Source of the DNA: JAMXLG01 sp963765935
GTDB lineage: Bacteria > Vulcanimicrobiota > Vulcanimicrobiia > Vulcanimicrobiales > Vulcanimicrobiaceae
NCBI GenBank assembly: GCA_963765935.1
Contig: CAVXXX010000002.1
Span: 124,001-188,000 of the forward strand
Direction: 5' to 3'
DNA: 64,000 nucleotides
Each line of letters opens with the position of its first letter. The stretch's first letter is position 1. This document shows, piece by piece, positions 42,789 to 50,568 of the stretch. The position numbers and the translations under genes are program-made. The notes beneath the pieces are model-generated. The model saw only the letters and a list, made by a program, of their open reading frames with translations. It had not been told where the DNA came from and did not search any database.

Positions 42789-43421
42789 TTAGACAAACGC
42801 CGGCGGCGGACCGGCCGCTGCATACGCGCGTTCATCGTGCAACAACGCCGTCGCAACCGATGCGACGGCTTCTTTGTGCCAAACGCCTTTGAGCACGGCG
42901 AAATCGCCGTTGTTGCTTTCAAGGTGCCACGTCGGGCGTTCGTCACTGCCGATCGCCGCGAGCCGCTTGTTCCCGTTAAGCAGAATCTCGCGAACGCGCG
43001 GTTCCGACGCCCGTTGCTCAAGCTCTTCCGTCGGCACGCCGGCATACGATGCGGCGCACGCGTACGCTTGGGCAGGCCGTCCGAGGAGTGCACCTTGTTC
43101 CATCGCGGCCGACATCATCGCATGGGCTGCGTTGAGCTGGTTTCCGGCGATTTCACCGGCAACAAACGCAGCAGCATTGGCAGCCCAACTACTGACATGC
43201 GGACCCTCACACCATGCCGGAATCAACTCGCGGTTATACGCGCGAGTGCCGCGTTTATAGAACCAGGCTTCCATCTCGTACGTAAAGCCAAGCGGCGCGC
43301 CGTCTTTGAGCGGCGCATACACAAGTTCGAAATCCGCGTCGAGATCAATAAGCGCCTGCGCAGCGGGAACGGCGACTAAACACCAGTGACTGATCACATC
43401 TACGAACATCGTTGCTTTCAC
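42789..43421 (-). CDS. DsbA-fold (FrnE/HCCA isomerase-like) protein
   Basis: This 210-residue protein resembles DSBA-like thioredoxin-fold proteins such as FrnE and 2-hydroxychromene-2-carboxylate isomerase. The N-terminal FVDVISHWCLVAVPAAQAL occupies the position of the DxxSPWCxxG redox motif; only one Cys is present, so it is not a classical disulfide oxidase. Later helices (AHAMMSAAMEQGALLGRPAQAYACAA and VPTEELEQRASEPRVREILL) fit the helical insert. The GTG at 43421 has AGGAG 11 bases upstream. There is a 14-base gap after priA and it may be the last gene of that operon. Confidence 0.72.
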   Translation of the reverse strand: MKATMFVDVISHWCLVAVPAAQALIDLDADFELVYAPLKDGAPLGFTYEMEAWFYKRGTRAYNRELIPAWCEGPHVSSWAANAAAFVAGEIAGNQLNAAHAMMSAAMEQGALLGRPAQAYACAASYAGVPTEELEQRASEPRVREILLNGNKRLAAIGSDERPTWHLESNNGDFAVLKGVWHKEAVASVATALLHDERAYAAAGPPPAFV

Positions 43422-43435
43422 GGCTTTCGGGTCTC

Positions 43436-45820
43436 CTACGGATCGACATTGATGCTGAGCCTTGTATCGCGCTCGTTTCGAGCGAGGGGGAGAATATGCT
43501 TGCGAATCGTCTCGCGAAGCGTCTTTGGCTTCAGCGTCTTCAAGACGATGCGCATCCGCCATTCATTATTGAGCCGCGCTATAGGATAGGGTGCCGGGCC
43601 AAGCACCTCTGCGCCTCCGACCGAACGAAAGAGGTCCGCATAGCGGGCTGCTTGTGCGGTTGCCTTCTCCCGGCTTCGCGAAATCACCCCGAGATACATG
43701 AGCCGTACGAACGGCGGATAATGCAGCGCGCGCCGCTCGTCGAGCTCCGTTTCTGCGAACCCGGCATAATCGTGCGACGCTGAGTAGACGATCGCGGGAT
43801 GAGCCGGCGAATACGTTTGCACGATCGCTTCTCCCGGTCGTGCGCGTCCGCTTCGCCCGCATACCTGCGAGATCAGCGCGAACGTGCGTTCCGCCGCGCG
43901 AAAATCAGGAAGGTGCAGTCCGACATCGGCGGCCACAACCCCGACGAGCGTCACGGTTGGAAAGTCGAGGCCCTTGGCCACCATTTGCGTGCCGACGAGT
44001 ACGTCCGCCGATTCTTCGAAGGCCGAGAGGATGCGCGCGTGATCGCCGATCCGCGTGGTGGTATCGGAATCCATGCGTAACATGCGCGCGGAGGGAAAGA
44101 AACGGGCAACTTCTTCGGCAACGCGTTCCGTACCAACGCCGAATTCGCGAATTGTGGCCATGCCGCACGACGGACAGGTAACGGGTATCGGCTCTTGATG
44201 GTCGCAGTAATGACAACGCAAAAGCCCTTCGCTGCGGTGCGCGGCGAGTGACACGTCGCAGCGCGGGCAGTTCGGGACGAAGCCACACGTCCGGCACAAG
44301 AGAAACCCGGCACTCCCCCGCCGATTGACGAAGAGCACGGTCTTCTCACCGCGTTCCAAACGATCGGCAAGCGCTTCAGTCAATGCCGTACTAAAAATCC
44401 GTTTGTTGCCCGCTTCGAACTCTTTTGCAAGGTCGACGATCTTTACATGCGGCATCGGTTGCGCTGTTGCGCGTTCGTGGAACGTCATAAGCGCAATTCG
44501 CTCGCGACGCGCGGCATCGTAGCTCTCGAGCGACGGGGTTGCACTTCCCAAGAGCAACAAGCCGCCGGAGAGGCGCATGCGTTCGCGAGCAACGGCGACG
44601 GCGTGATATCGCGGGACCGTATCTTGTTTATACGATGTCTCATGGGCTTCGTCGATCACGAGGAGGCGCACATCGCGGAGCGGCGCAAAGACGGCACTTC
44701 GCGCGCCGACAACGACGTCGATCTCTCCTTGCATGCACGCCTGCCACGCTTCGAATCGTTCACGTTCGGAGAGTGCCGAATGCAAAACGGCCACGCGATC
44801 GCCGAAGGCGTCTTCGAAACGCCGCGCCGTCTGGGGCGTGAGCGAGATTTCCGGCACCAGCACGATCGCTCGTCCGCCTTCGCGCACGACGCGTTTGATC
44901 GCCTCGACGTACACGTAGGTCTTTCCGCTGCCCGTCACGCCATGAATCAACGCCTCCGCAAACGTTCCGTCGTCGAGCCATGCATGGATACGTCGCAACG
45001 CTTCGGCTTGTTCGTTCGTCGGCGCGAAAGGTGCCTCCGGAATCATCGCGCGCATACGTCCATGGACCGGCGACACTTCACGCTCTTCCAATGCGCCCGC
45101 TTTGACGGCGCGCGCGATCACCGCGTTCGAAAATCCGGCGAGCAACGCATCGGCGCGCGGAACGCCCGGCGCCTCCTTCACGAAGTCGAGAAGCGCCTGC
45201 GCTTTCGATCCGCGAATCGCACCGTCGAGCGGATATAGCACTCGAATCCGGTACTCTTGGGTCTTCGGGTCGATCAAACGTCGCTCGCGACGCAATTCGC
45301 CGCTGCGCACGAGCGTTTGGACGTGGCGCAGCAGGGCGCTTCGATCCCCCGCGCGTCGCGCTTCGGGATGGCGCAGCAGCGCCTCCAGCGCAAATCCGTC
45401 CGGCATCTCTTCCCAAACGAGACGAACGAGACGTGCGGGCACCGAGGGATACCGCTGCGGATTCGGCTGCGAGACGGCACGCGCGAAAGAGTCCACCATG
45501 CGCGGCACGGCGGCAGAGAGCACGACCGCTGAAAGTGCGTCGCCGAGCGTGCAGAGGTAGTAATCCGAAATGAACCGCGCAAGATGCAGTCCCGTCTCAT
45601 CGAACGCCCGCGGAACGTCGAGCTTTTCGATAACCGATTTGGTTCTCGGGTCGGGCGCTACCTCGCGCGTATCCGACACCACGAATGCGACGACTTCGCG
45701 ATTTCCTAGCGGAACGCGAACGACGTCGCCAATTTGCAGCGAAAGATCGCGCGCATCGTACGTCAACGGAAGATCGAAACGCGACGAACGAATCGCCGCA
45801 AGCGCATCAAGGACGCGCAT
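43436..45820 (-). CDS. priA: Primosomal protein N' (replication restart helicase PriA)
   Basis: PriA restarts stalled replication forks as a 3'-5' helicase. The N-terminal DNA-binding domains (VRVPLGNREVVAFVV) lead to the SF2 helicase core with Walker A GVTGSGKTYVYVEA near residue 293 and DEAH in LLVIDEAHETSYKQ near 390. The eight-cysteine zinc region runs CRTCGFVPNCPRC ... CHYCDHQEPIPVTCPSCG (near 520-560). The length of 794 residues fits PriA. The ATG directly abuts the aroB stop. This is part of the aroC-aroK-aroB-priA operon. Confidence 0.96.
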   Translation of the reverse strand: MRVLDALAAIRSSRFDLPLTYDARDLSLQIGDVVRVPLGNREVVAFVVSDTREVAPDPRTKSVIEKLDVPRAFDETGLHLARFISDYYLCTLGDALSAVVLSAAVPRMVDSFARAVSQPNPQRYPSVPARLVRLVWEEMPDGFALEALLRHPEARRAGDRSALLRHVQTLVRSGELRRERRLIDPKTQEYRIRVLYPLDGAIRGSKAQALLDFVKEAPGVPRADALLAGFSNAVIARAVKAGALEEREVSPVHGRMRAMIPEAPFAPTNEQAEALRRIHAWLDDGTFAEALIHGVTGSGKTYVYVEAIKRVVREGGRAIVLVPEISLTPQTARRFEDAFGDRVAVLHSALSERERFEAWQACMQGEIDVVVGARSAVFAPLRDVRLLVIDEAHETSYKQDTVPRYHAVAVARERMRLSGGLLLLGSATPSLESYDAARRERIALMTFHERATAQPMPHVKIVDLAKEFEAGNKRIFSTALTEALADRLERGEKTVLFVNRRGSAGFLLCRTCGFVPNCPRCDVSLAAHRSEGLLRCHYCDHQEPIPVTCPSCGMATIREFGVGTERVAEEVARFFPSARMLRMDSDTTTRIGDHARILSAFEESADVLVGTQMVAKGLDFPTVTLVGVVAADVGLHLPDFRAAERTFALISQVCGRSGRARPGEAIVQTYSPAHPAIVYSASHDYAGFAETELDERRALHYPPFVRLMYLGVISRSREKATAQAARYADLFRSVGGAEVLGPAPYPIARLNNEWRMRIVLKTLKPKTLRETIRKHILPLARNERDTRLSINVDP

Positions 45821-46912
45821 CTAGCCGAAGGATTCTGGTGAACGCTGTAATCGCGTCAGCACACTTTTGATGACGCGGTCCGGCACCTCTATGCCGTATT
45901 CGACGTCGCCGATCGCGCGAGGCAGAACAAAACGAAGCTTGCCGTTGCGCTTCTTCTTATCGCTTTGCATTGCAACAAACGCATCGTGCGCATTGACGGA
46001 GGTTGAAAGCGGCATTCCGAGCAACGCCATGGTCGCGAGCACACGCAAATGTTCTTCTTCAGAAAACCGGCCCGTCCGCATCGCGAGCAATCCCGCCGCG
46101 CGCAGGCCGAGTGCCACGCCGACGCCGTGCGAAACACGATAGTTGCTCGCGGTCTCTAGCGCGTGGCCGAACGTGTGCCCGAGATTGAGCAGCGCGCGAA
46201 TTCCCGCCTCCTTGCGATCGTCGGCGACGATCATCGTCTTGACTTTCACGGCCTCGCCGACGATCTCAAGCCACGGCCACCGCCAGAACGGATGCGGAGC
46301 GAGCGTTTCGATCGATTCGTAAAACGCATCGCCCTCGATGAGTGCGGCCTTTAGTACCTCGGCAAGCCCTTCGCGAAGTTGCCGGTACGGGAGCGTCTGG
46401 AGCGCATCGATGTGCGCGAATACGGCAACGGGATCGCGAAAGAGTCCCGCAATGTTCTTTCCGCCCCGCAGATCGACGCCGGTCTTACCTCCAATCGCGG
46501 CGTCGACCATTGCCACGAGCGTGGTCGCGACGTGCATGTACGGCACGCCGCGCATATACGTCGCAGCGGCAAAACCAAAGAGATCGCTTGCGATGCCGCC
46601 GCCGACGCCGATCACCAGCGTGCCGCGATCGGCGCCGGCTTGAAGCAGCGCTTCGTGCACGCGTTCGACGGTTGAGAAACGCTTACGCGGCTCTCCGAGT
46701 GGAAAGGCGCGAACGCCGAGCGCACCGTTCAAGCGCGCGACATCGCGCGCGAACCGCACGACGTTCGGGTTTGCATCAGCAAGGACAATGCACGGTTGAT
46801 CGCGATGTTCCAAGAACGTCGCGATCGCCGGGCGCGTGTCGTAACCGATGCAGACCGGATAGTCCAGATCGGTGTTGACGATTAAATCTCGATCTTCTTC
46901 TTGTGCAGCCAC
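45821..46912 (-). CDS. aroB: 3-dehydroquinate synthase
   Basis: AroB catalyses the second shikimate-pathway step (DAHP to 3-dehydroquinate), using NAD+ and a divalent metal. The NAD-binding region GVGGGIASDLFGFAAATYMRG (near residue 100) and the loop IGGKTGVDLRGGKNIAG (near 140) are diagnostic. Metal-binding His residues are in LNLGHTFGHALE (near 245) and SHGVGVALG (near 260). Length 363 fits. The GTG at 46912 overlaps aroK by 31 bases. The N-terminal dozen residues (AAQEEDRDL) are not conserved and the true start could be later, but no ATG or GTG is obvious. Confidence 0.95.
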   Translation of the reverse strand: MAAQEEDRDLIVNTDLDYPVCIGYDTRPAIATFLEHRDQPCIVLADANPNVVRFARDVARLNGALGVRAFPLGEPRKRFSTVERVHEALLQAGADRGTLVIGVGGGIASDLFGFAAATYMRGVPYMHVATTLVAMVDAAIGGKTGVDLRGGKNIAGLFRDPVAVFAHIDALQTLPYRQLREGLAEVLKAALIEGDAFYESIETLAPHPFWRWPWLEIVGEAVKVKTMIVADDRKEAGIRALLNLGHTFGHALETASNYRVSHGVGVALGLRAAGLLAMRTGRFSEEEHLRVLATMALLGMPLSTSVNAHDAFVAMQSDKKKRNGKLRFVLPRAIGDVEYGIEVPDRVIKSVLTRLQRSPESFG

Positions 46913-47406
46913 TCGACGATCGTATCGACGATTTGGGTGGTCGACATGCCGTCCGCTTCCACAACGAAATCCGAGTGTGCGTATTGAGGCATGCGCTTCG
47001 TATACAGTTCTCTGATCTTCGAGAGGGCCGGCGCGCGTCCGAGAAGCGGACGAACGCGCGGGCTGTTGCGGATGCGCTCGGCGACTTTTTCCGGCGAAAC
47101 CTTGATGAACACGCGATAGGCTCGTTTCTTCAACAGCTTCGACGTCGGCTCGTGCGTGAGCGCTCCACCGCCGAGCGCAACAACGCCGGGTCGGCCGTCG
47201 TCGAGCACGTGCGCGACGGCGTCGTGCTCGTAGGTACGAAACGCTCTTTCGCCTTCGTTGTAAAAGATGTCGGACACGTCGCCGTGCTCTTTTACAATCA
47301 TCTCGTCGGTATCAAAGAATGCGCACTTCAATTTGCGCGCGAGCTTCTTGCCGATGGTAGACTTGCCCGCGGCCATAAACCCTACGAGCGCAACGTGCTG
47401 TTTCAT
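46882..47406 (-). CDS. aroK: Shikimate kinase
   Basis: AroK phosphorylates shikimate at the 3-OH with ATP. Walker A is GFMAAGKSTIGKKLA (residues 9-23); the shikimate-binding region FFDTDEMIVKEHG is near 31, and LGGGALTHE near 78 matches the conserved GGG loop. The lid Arg is in RVRPLLGR near residue 115. Length 174 is normal. The ATG overlaps the aroC stop by four bases and the 3' end overlaps aroB by 31, indicating tight translational coupling. Confidence 0.96.
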   Translation of the reverse strand: MKQHVALVGFMAAGKSTIGKKLARKLKCAFFDTDEMIVKEHGDVSDIFYNEGERAFRTYEHDAVAHVLDDGRPGVVALGGGALTHEPTSKLLKKRAYRVFIKVSPEKVAERIRNSPRVRPLLGRAPALSKIRELYTKRMPQYAHSDFVVEADGMSTTQIVDTIVEWLHKKKIEI

Positions 47407-48566
47407 ACGCCCTCCTGGTGCGTCGCGAAAAGCGCCGCAGCCGCGGCATTTGCGCGAGCTAAATTATCGAGCGTCTCTTCGATTGAGTCGCCGCCATATT
47501 TTTCGAGCACCGGCCCAACGAGAGCGAGGCGCACCATCGCCTCGCCGACAACGGCGGCGGCGGGAACGACGCACACGTCACTTCTCACGATGGTGGCCGG
47601 CGCATCTTGACGTTCGTGAAGATTTACCGACGGCAGCGCCTTCATCAGCGTCGGAATCGGTTTGACAGACACGCGCAAGTTAAGCGGCTGACCGTTGCTC
47701 ATGCCGCCCTCGATACCACCCGCGCGATTGCTGCCTCGCGCGACGTTCCCGTCGCGCAACGCGAACGTGTCGTGCGCCTGCGACCCGGGACGCGATGCGA
47801 CTTCGGCACCCAAACCAACTTCGACCGCTTTCACCGTTTGCATCCCCATGAGCGCGCCGGCGAGCACGCCGTCAAGACGCGTGTCGGGTTGACGATTGCT
47901 ACCGATACCCGCCGGAAGACCATCGATACGAATGATGAATTGGCCACCGAGGGTATCACCTGCTGCTTTCGCAGCGTCGATTGCACCGATCATTTCAAGC
48001 GATGCATCGGGATCGGGGCAGCGAACTTCGCTTGCTTCTACATCGGCTTGCGACCACTCGTCGAGCTCAGGCGCCGAAATGTCGCCGATGCGGTGGACAT
48101 AACTGCGCGTCGTAATACCGAGCGTTGCGAGAAACTGCACGCAGATCGCGCCAAGCGCCACGCGCATCGTCGTTTCGCGCGCGCTTGCCCTCTCGAGGAC
48201 ATTGCGCAGATCGCGATGCCGGTATTTGAGGGCTCCCGCGTAATCAGCATGTCCGGGCCGCGGATTGGTGAGCGGTTTGCCTGAACCGGTGAGCGGATCC
48301 ATCAACGCGCGGACGTTTTCAAAATCGCGGTTCCGAACGATGACGGCGATCGGTGACCCCAGCGTTTCGCTGCCGCGCACGCCGGCGAGAAATTCAATCC
48401 GGTCGCGTTCGATCTTCATACGGGCGCCACGCCCATAGCCGCCTTGGCGACGTGCAAGCGTTTCGTTAATCTCTTCTACGTTGAGCCGTATGTGCGCGGG
48501 TAAACCATCCAGGATGCCGACAAGCGCAGGACCGTGGGATTCGCCTGCCGTGAGATACCGAAACAC
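47403..48566 (-). CDS. aroC: Chorismate synthase
   Basis: AroC makes chorismate from EPSP using reduced FMN. The signature motifs are FRYLTAGESHGPALVGILDG at the N-terminus, GYGRGARMKIERD near residue 42, and RPGHADYAGALKYRHRDLRNVLERASARET (seen here as RPGHADYAGALKY and LERASARET). The C-terminal NRAGGIEGGMSNGQPL near 295 is also conserved. Length 387 is standard. The start is GTG at 48566. First gene of the aro-priA operon; the divergent DJ-1-like gene begins 58 bases away. Confidence 0.96.
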   Translation of the reverse strand: MFRYLTAGESHGPALVGILDGLPAHIRLNVEEINETLARRQGGYGRGARMKIERDRIEFLAGVRGSETLGSPIAVIVRNRDFENVRALMDPLTGSGKPLTNPRPGHADYAGALKYRHRDLRNVLERASARETTMRVALGAICVQFLATLGITTRSYVHRIGDISAPELDEWSQADVEASEVRCPDPDASLEMIGAIDAAKAAGDTLGGQFIIRIDGLPAGIGSNRQPDTRLDGVLAGALMGMQTVKAVEVGLGAEVASRPGSQAHDTFALRDGNVARGSNRAGGIEGGMSNGQPLNLRVSVKPIPTLMKALPSVNLHERQDAPATIVRSDVCVVPAAAVVGEAMVRLALVGPVLEKYGGDSIEETLDNLARANAAAAALFATHQEGV

Positions 48567-48623
48567 TCGAAATACCTTGGCTGCCTACTTTGAAGCGGCC
48601 TGCGCGATGGGTACGGCTGTGCT

Positions 48624-49238
48624 ATGGCACAAGAGTTACAAGGCATGCGCGTCGCGATTTTGCTCGAGGACGCTTTCGAGCAAGCCGAAATGGTCGAGCC
48701 CAGAAAAGCGCTTGACGGCGCCGGAGCAAAGACGACGCTGATTTCGAAACATACGCCGCAGGTCCAAGGATGGAACCATCATACTCCGGCGGAGACGTTC
48801 GATGTCGAGATGTCGCTTGAAGAGGCAAATCCCGACGATTTCGATGCGGTGATGCTGCCGGGCGGCGTCGTCAACGCAGACGTGCTGCGAAGCGAACCGA
48901 AGGCGGTGCAATTTGTTCAACGCATGGCGCAATCGGGAAAGCCGATCGCCGCAATTTGCCACGCACCGTGGCTTTTGGTCGAAGCCGGACTTGCAAAGGG
49001 ACGGAGGCTAACATCATGGCCGTCGTTGCAAACCGATATACGCAACGCCGGAGGCCAGTGGACCGACGAACCGCTGGTCGAGTCACCGGGAGTAGTGACG
49101 AGCCGCAAACCCGACGATATCCCGCAACATTTCAATCCGGGAATGATTCGGCTTTTTGCCACGATGCGGACCGGCCAAGGCACCCGCGCAGAAACCGGAA
49201 CCGTGCAAGCAAACCGAACGCAGGCGCCAACGGTATAA
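48624..49238 (+). CDS. DJ-1/PfpI family protein
   Basis: This is a 204-residue member of the DJ-1/PfpI family, whose members include glyoxalases, deglycases and stress-associated proteins. The core shows MRVAILLEDAFEQAEMVEPRKAL at the N-terminus, then DAVMLPGGVVNADVLR and the nucleophile elbow AICHAPWLLVEAG with catalytic Cys (near residue 114). The segment GRRLTSWPSLQTDIRNAGG follows the family pattern. The C-terminal tail (GTRAETGTVQANRTQAPTV) is unusual and probably disordered. Start ATG at 48624. Confidence 0.9.
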   Translation: MAQELQGMRVAILLEDAFEQAEMVEPRKALDGAGAKTTLISKHTPQVQGWNHHTPAETFDVEMSLEEANPDDFDAVMLPGGVVNADVLRSEPKAVQFVQRMAQSGKPIAAICHAPWLLVEAGLAKGRRLTSWPSLQTDIRNAGGQWTDEPLVESPGVVTSRKPDDIPQHFNPGMIRLFATMRTGQGTRAETGTVQANRTQAPTV

Positions 49239-49245
49239 AAGAAAA

Positions 49246-49277
49246 GAGCCGCCCGGCCACCGGGCGGCTCGGTTTTT
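49246..49277. terminator. Bidirectional rho-independent terminator
   Basis: A perfect 10-bp stem GAGCCGCCCG/CGGGCGGCTC (49246-49255 with 49261-49270) with loop GCCAC is flanked by GGTTTTT on the plus strand and TTTTCTTTT on the minus strand. It serves both the DJ-1 gene and the convergent HU gene. Confidence 0.94.
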
Positions 49278-49285
49278 ACCGGAAA

Positions 49286-49723
49286 TTACCGGCCTTTCTT
49301 GCGAGCCGGGCTCTTCTTCGCGGCCGTCTTACGGGCCGGCGCAGCCTTGCGTGCGGGAGCCTTTTTCGCGACGCTCTTCTTCGCGGCGCTCTTTTTCGCC
49401 GTAGTCTTCTTGGCGGACGACTTCTTCGCCGCACCGGCACCACGCTTCGCCGTTCCGACGGCTTCCTTCAGCGTGCGTCCGGCGATGAACTTCAGAACCC
49501 GCTTGGCGGGAACTTTGATCGGTTCGCCCGTCTTCGGGTTACGCGCAATGCGTGCCGCGCGGTCCCGAACCTTGAACTGGCCGAACGGGGTCAACTGGAC
49601 TTTATCGCCCGACTTGAGCACGTCGGTGAATTTGTCAAGCAGCGCGTCGATGATTTCGACCACCTGACGGCGCGGCATATCCAGTTCCTCGGCGAGCTCA
49701 CGAGCTAACTCGTTCTTGGTCAT
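49286..49723 (-). CDS. HU-family DNA-binding protein with histone-H1-like Lys/Ala tail
   Basis: This nucleoid protein has an HU domain (residues 1-90: MTKNELARELAEELDM, then VQLTPFGQFKVRDRAARIARNPKTGEPI with the conserved arm RxxRNPxTG). Residues about 92-145 form a low-complexity basic tail of repeats such as AKKSSAKKTTAKK and PARKxAPARK. Such HU-H1 fusions are known from mycobacteria and Deinococcus and compact or protect DNA. Start ATG at 49723 with AAAGGA upstream. It lies downstream of the M56 operon on the same strand, separated by 74 bases. Confidence 0.93.
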   Translation of the reverse strand: MTKNELARELAEELDMPRRQVVEIIDALLDKFTDVLKSGDKVQLTPFGQFKVRDRAARIARNPKTGEPIKVPAKRVLKFIAGRTLKEAVGTAKRGAGAAKKSSAKKTTAKKSAAKKSVAKKAPARKAAPARKTAAKKSPARKKGR

Positions 49724-49797
49724 ACTGTCCTTTCGAGGGGGGCAGCTAATTGACCGGACGATTTTCTAAATGGCTCGATTTTCCTTGTGGAATAAGG

Positions 49798-50568
49798 CTA
49801 AATTCGCTCTGCCTTCATCGAGACGACCTGGTCGACGGTCAGATTTTTGAAGCCGTGACCACGGAGGTACCGGATATAGGCGGCGTCGACGTGCATCGCT
49901 TTTAGCGTCACATATTGGCCCGCGGAGAGGCGCGAAAAACCTGCGGCGGCGATCTCGTTTACGTACGCTGCATCGACACGCAACGCGCGAAGTGCAATGA
50001 TTTGCTGCGCGCTGATATCAGTTACCCCTGCCGTTTGTAAATCGCGAACATATTGCTGGGAAACGCCCAGCGCCTTTAACGCGATGAGATTACTGACGTC
50101 GCCTTTTAATCCCAGCGATTCCATTTGATCGATGAAGTTCGTCGTGATATCGAGATCCGCGAACGCCATCTCGTAGTCCATCGTCGTGACATCGTAACCG
50201 CGATGGCGCAACGACGTGAAGAACGCGTCGTTAGGCGTAAACGTGTAACTTCCCGCGCCCTCACCGTTGCCGGCCCACCCTTCGAATGCAAAGTCTCCCG
50301 CTTCGCGATGCAATGCAAACGTCGCGTGTTGACCGGGCGATTTTATAGCGTTCTCGATGCCGAGCGCTTGAGCGTCGACATAGCCGGAATGATCGTTATT
50401 GTGGCGGCCGTCGGGGCTCTCCCAATGCAGTTCGAGTTGAACGTTCCCCTTAGTCGTCGTAAGGTTCCACGTCCCTCGTGCCGTATCGGCTCGCACCGGA
50501 AGTACGAGAAGGAAACCGAGCAGCACCGCTACGGCGGCTGCCGTCAAGAAACGAAACGGGACGATCAT
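49798..50568 (-). CDS. Exported protein with 29-residue repeats shared with the M56 sensor
   Basis: This 256-residue protein has an N-terminal signal or membrane segment (FLTAAAVAVLLGFLLVLPVRA). The N-terminal half contains a beta domain (GTWNLTTTKGNVQLELHWESPDGRHN); the C-terminal half has about four 29-residue repeats of the form VTDISAQQIIALRALRVDAAYVNEIAAAG. Closely similar repeats occur in the M56 protein encoded just upstream, and both proteins end in HGFKNLxV plus a degenerate unit. Its ATG overlaps the M56 stop (ATGA), so the two are made together. It may be the secreted partner of the sensor; function unknown. Confidence 0.82.
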   Translation of the reverse strand: MIVPFRFLTAAAVAVLLGFLLVLPVRADTARGTWNLTTTKGNVQLELHWESPDGRHNNDHSGYVDAQALGIENAIKSPGQHATFALHREAGDFAFEGWAGNGEGAGSYTFTPNDAFFTSLRHRGYDVTTMDYEMAFADLDITTNFIDQMESLGLKGDVSNLIALKALGVSQQYVRDLQTAGVTDISAQQIIALRALRVDAAYVNEIAAAGFSRLSAGQYVTLKAMHVDAAYIRYLRGHGFKNLTVDQVVSMKAERI

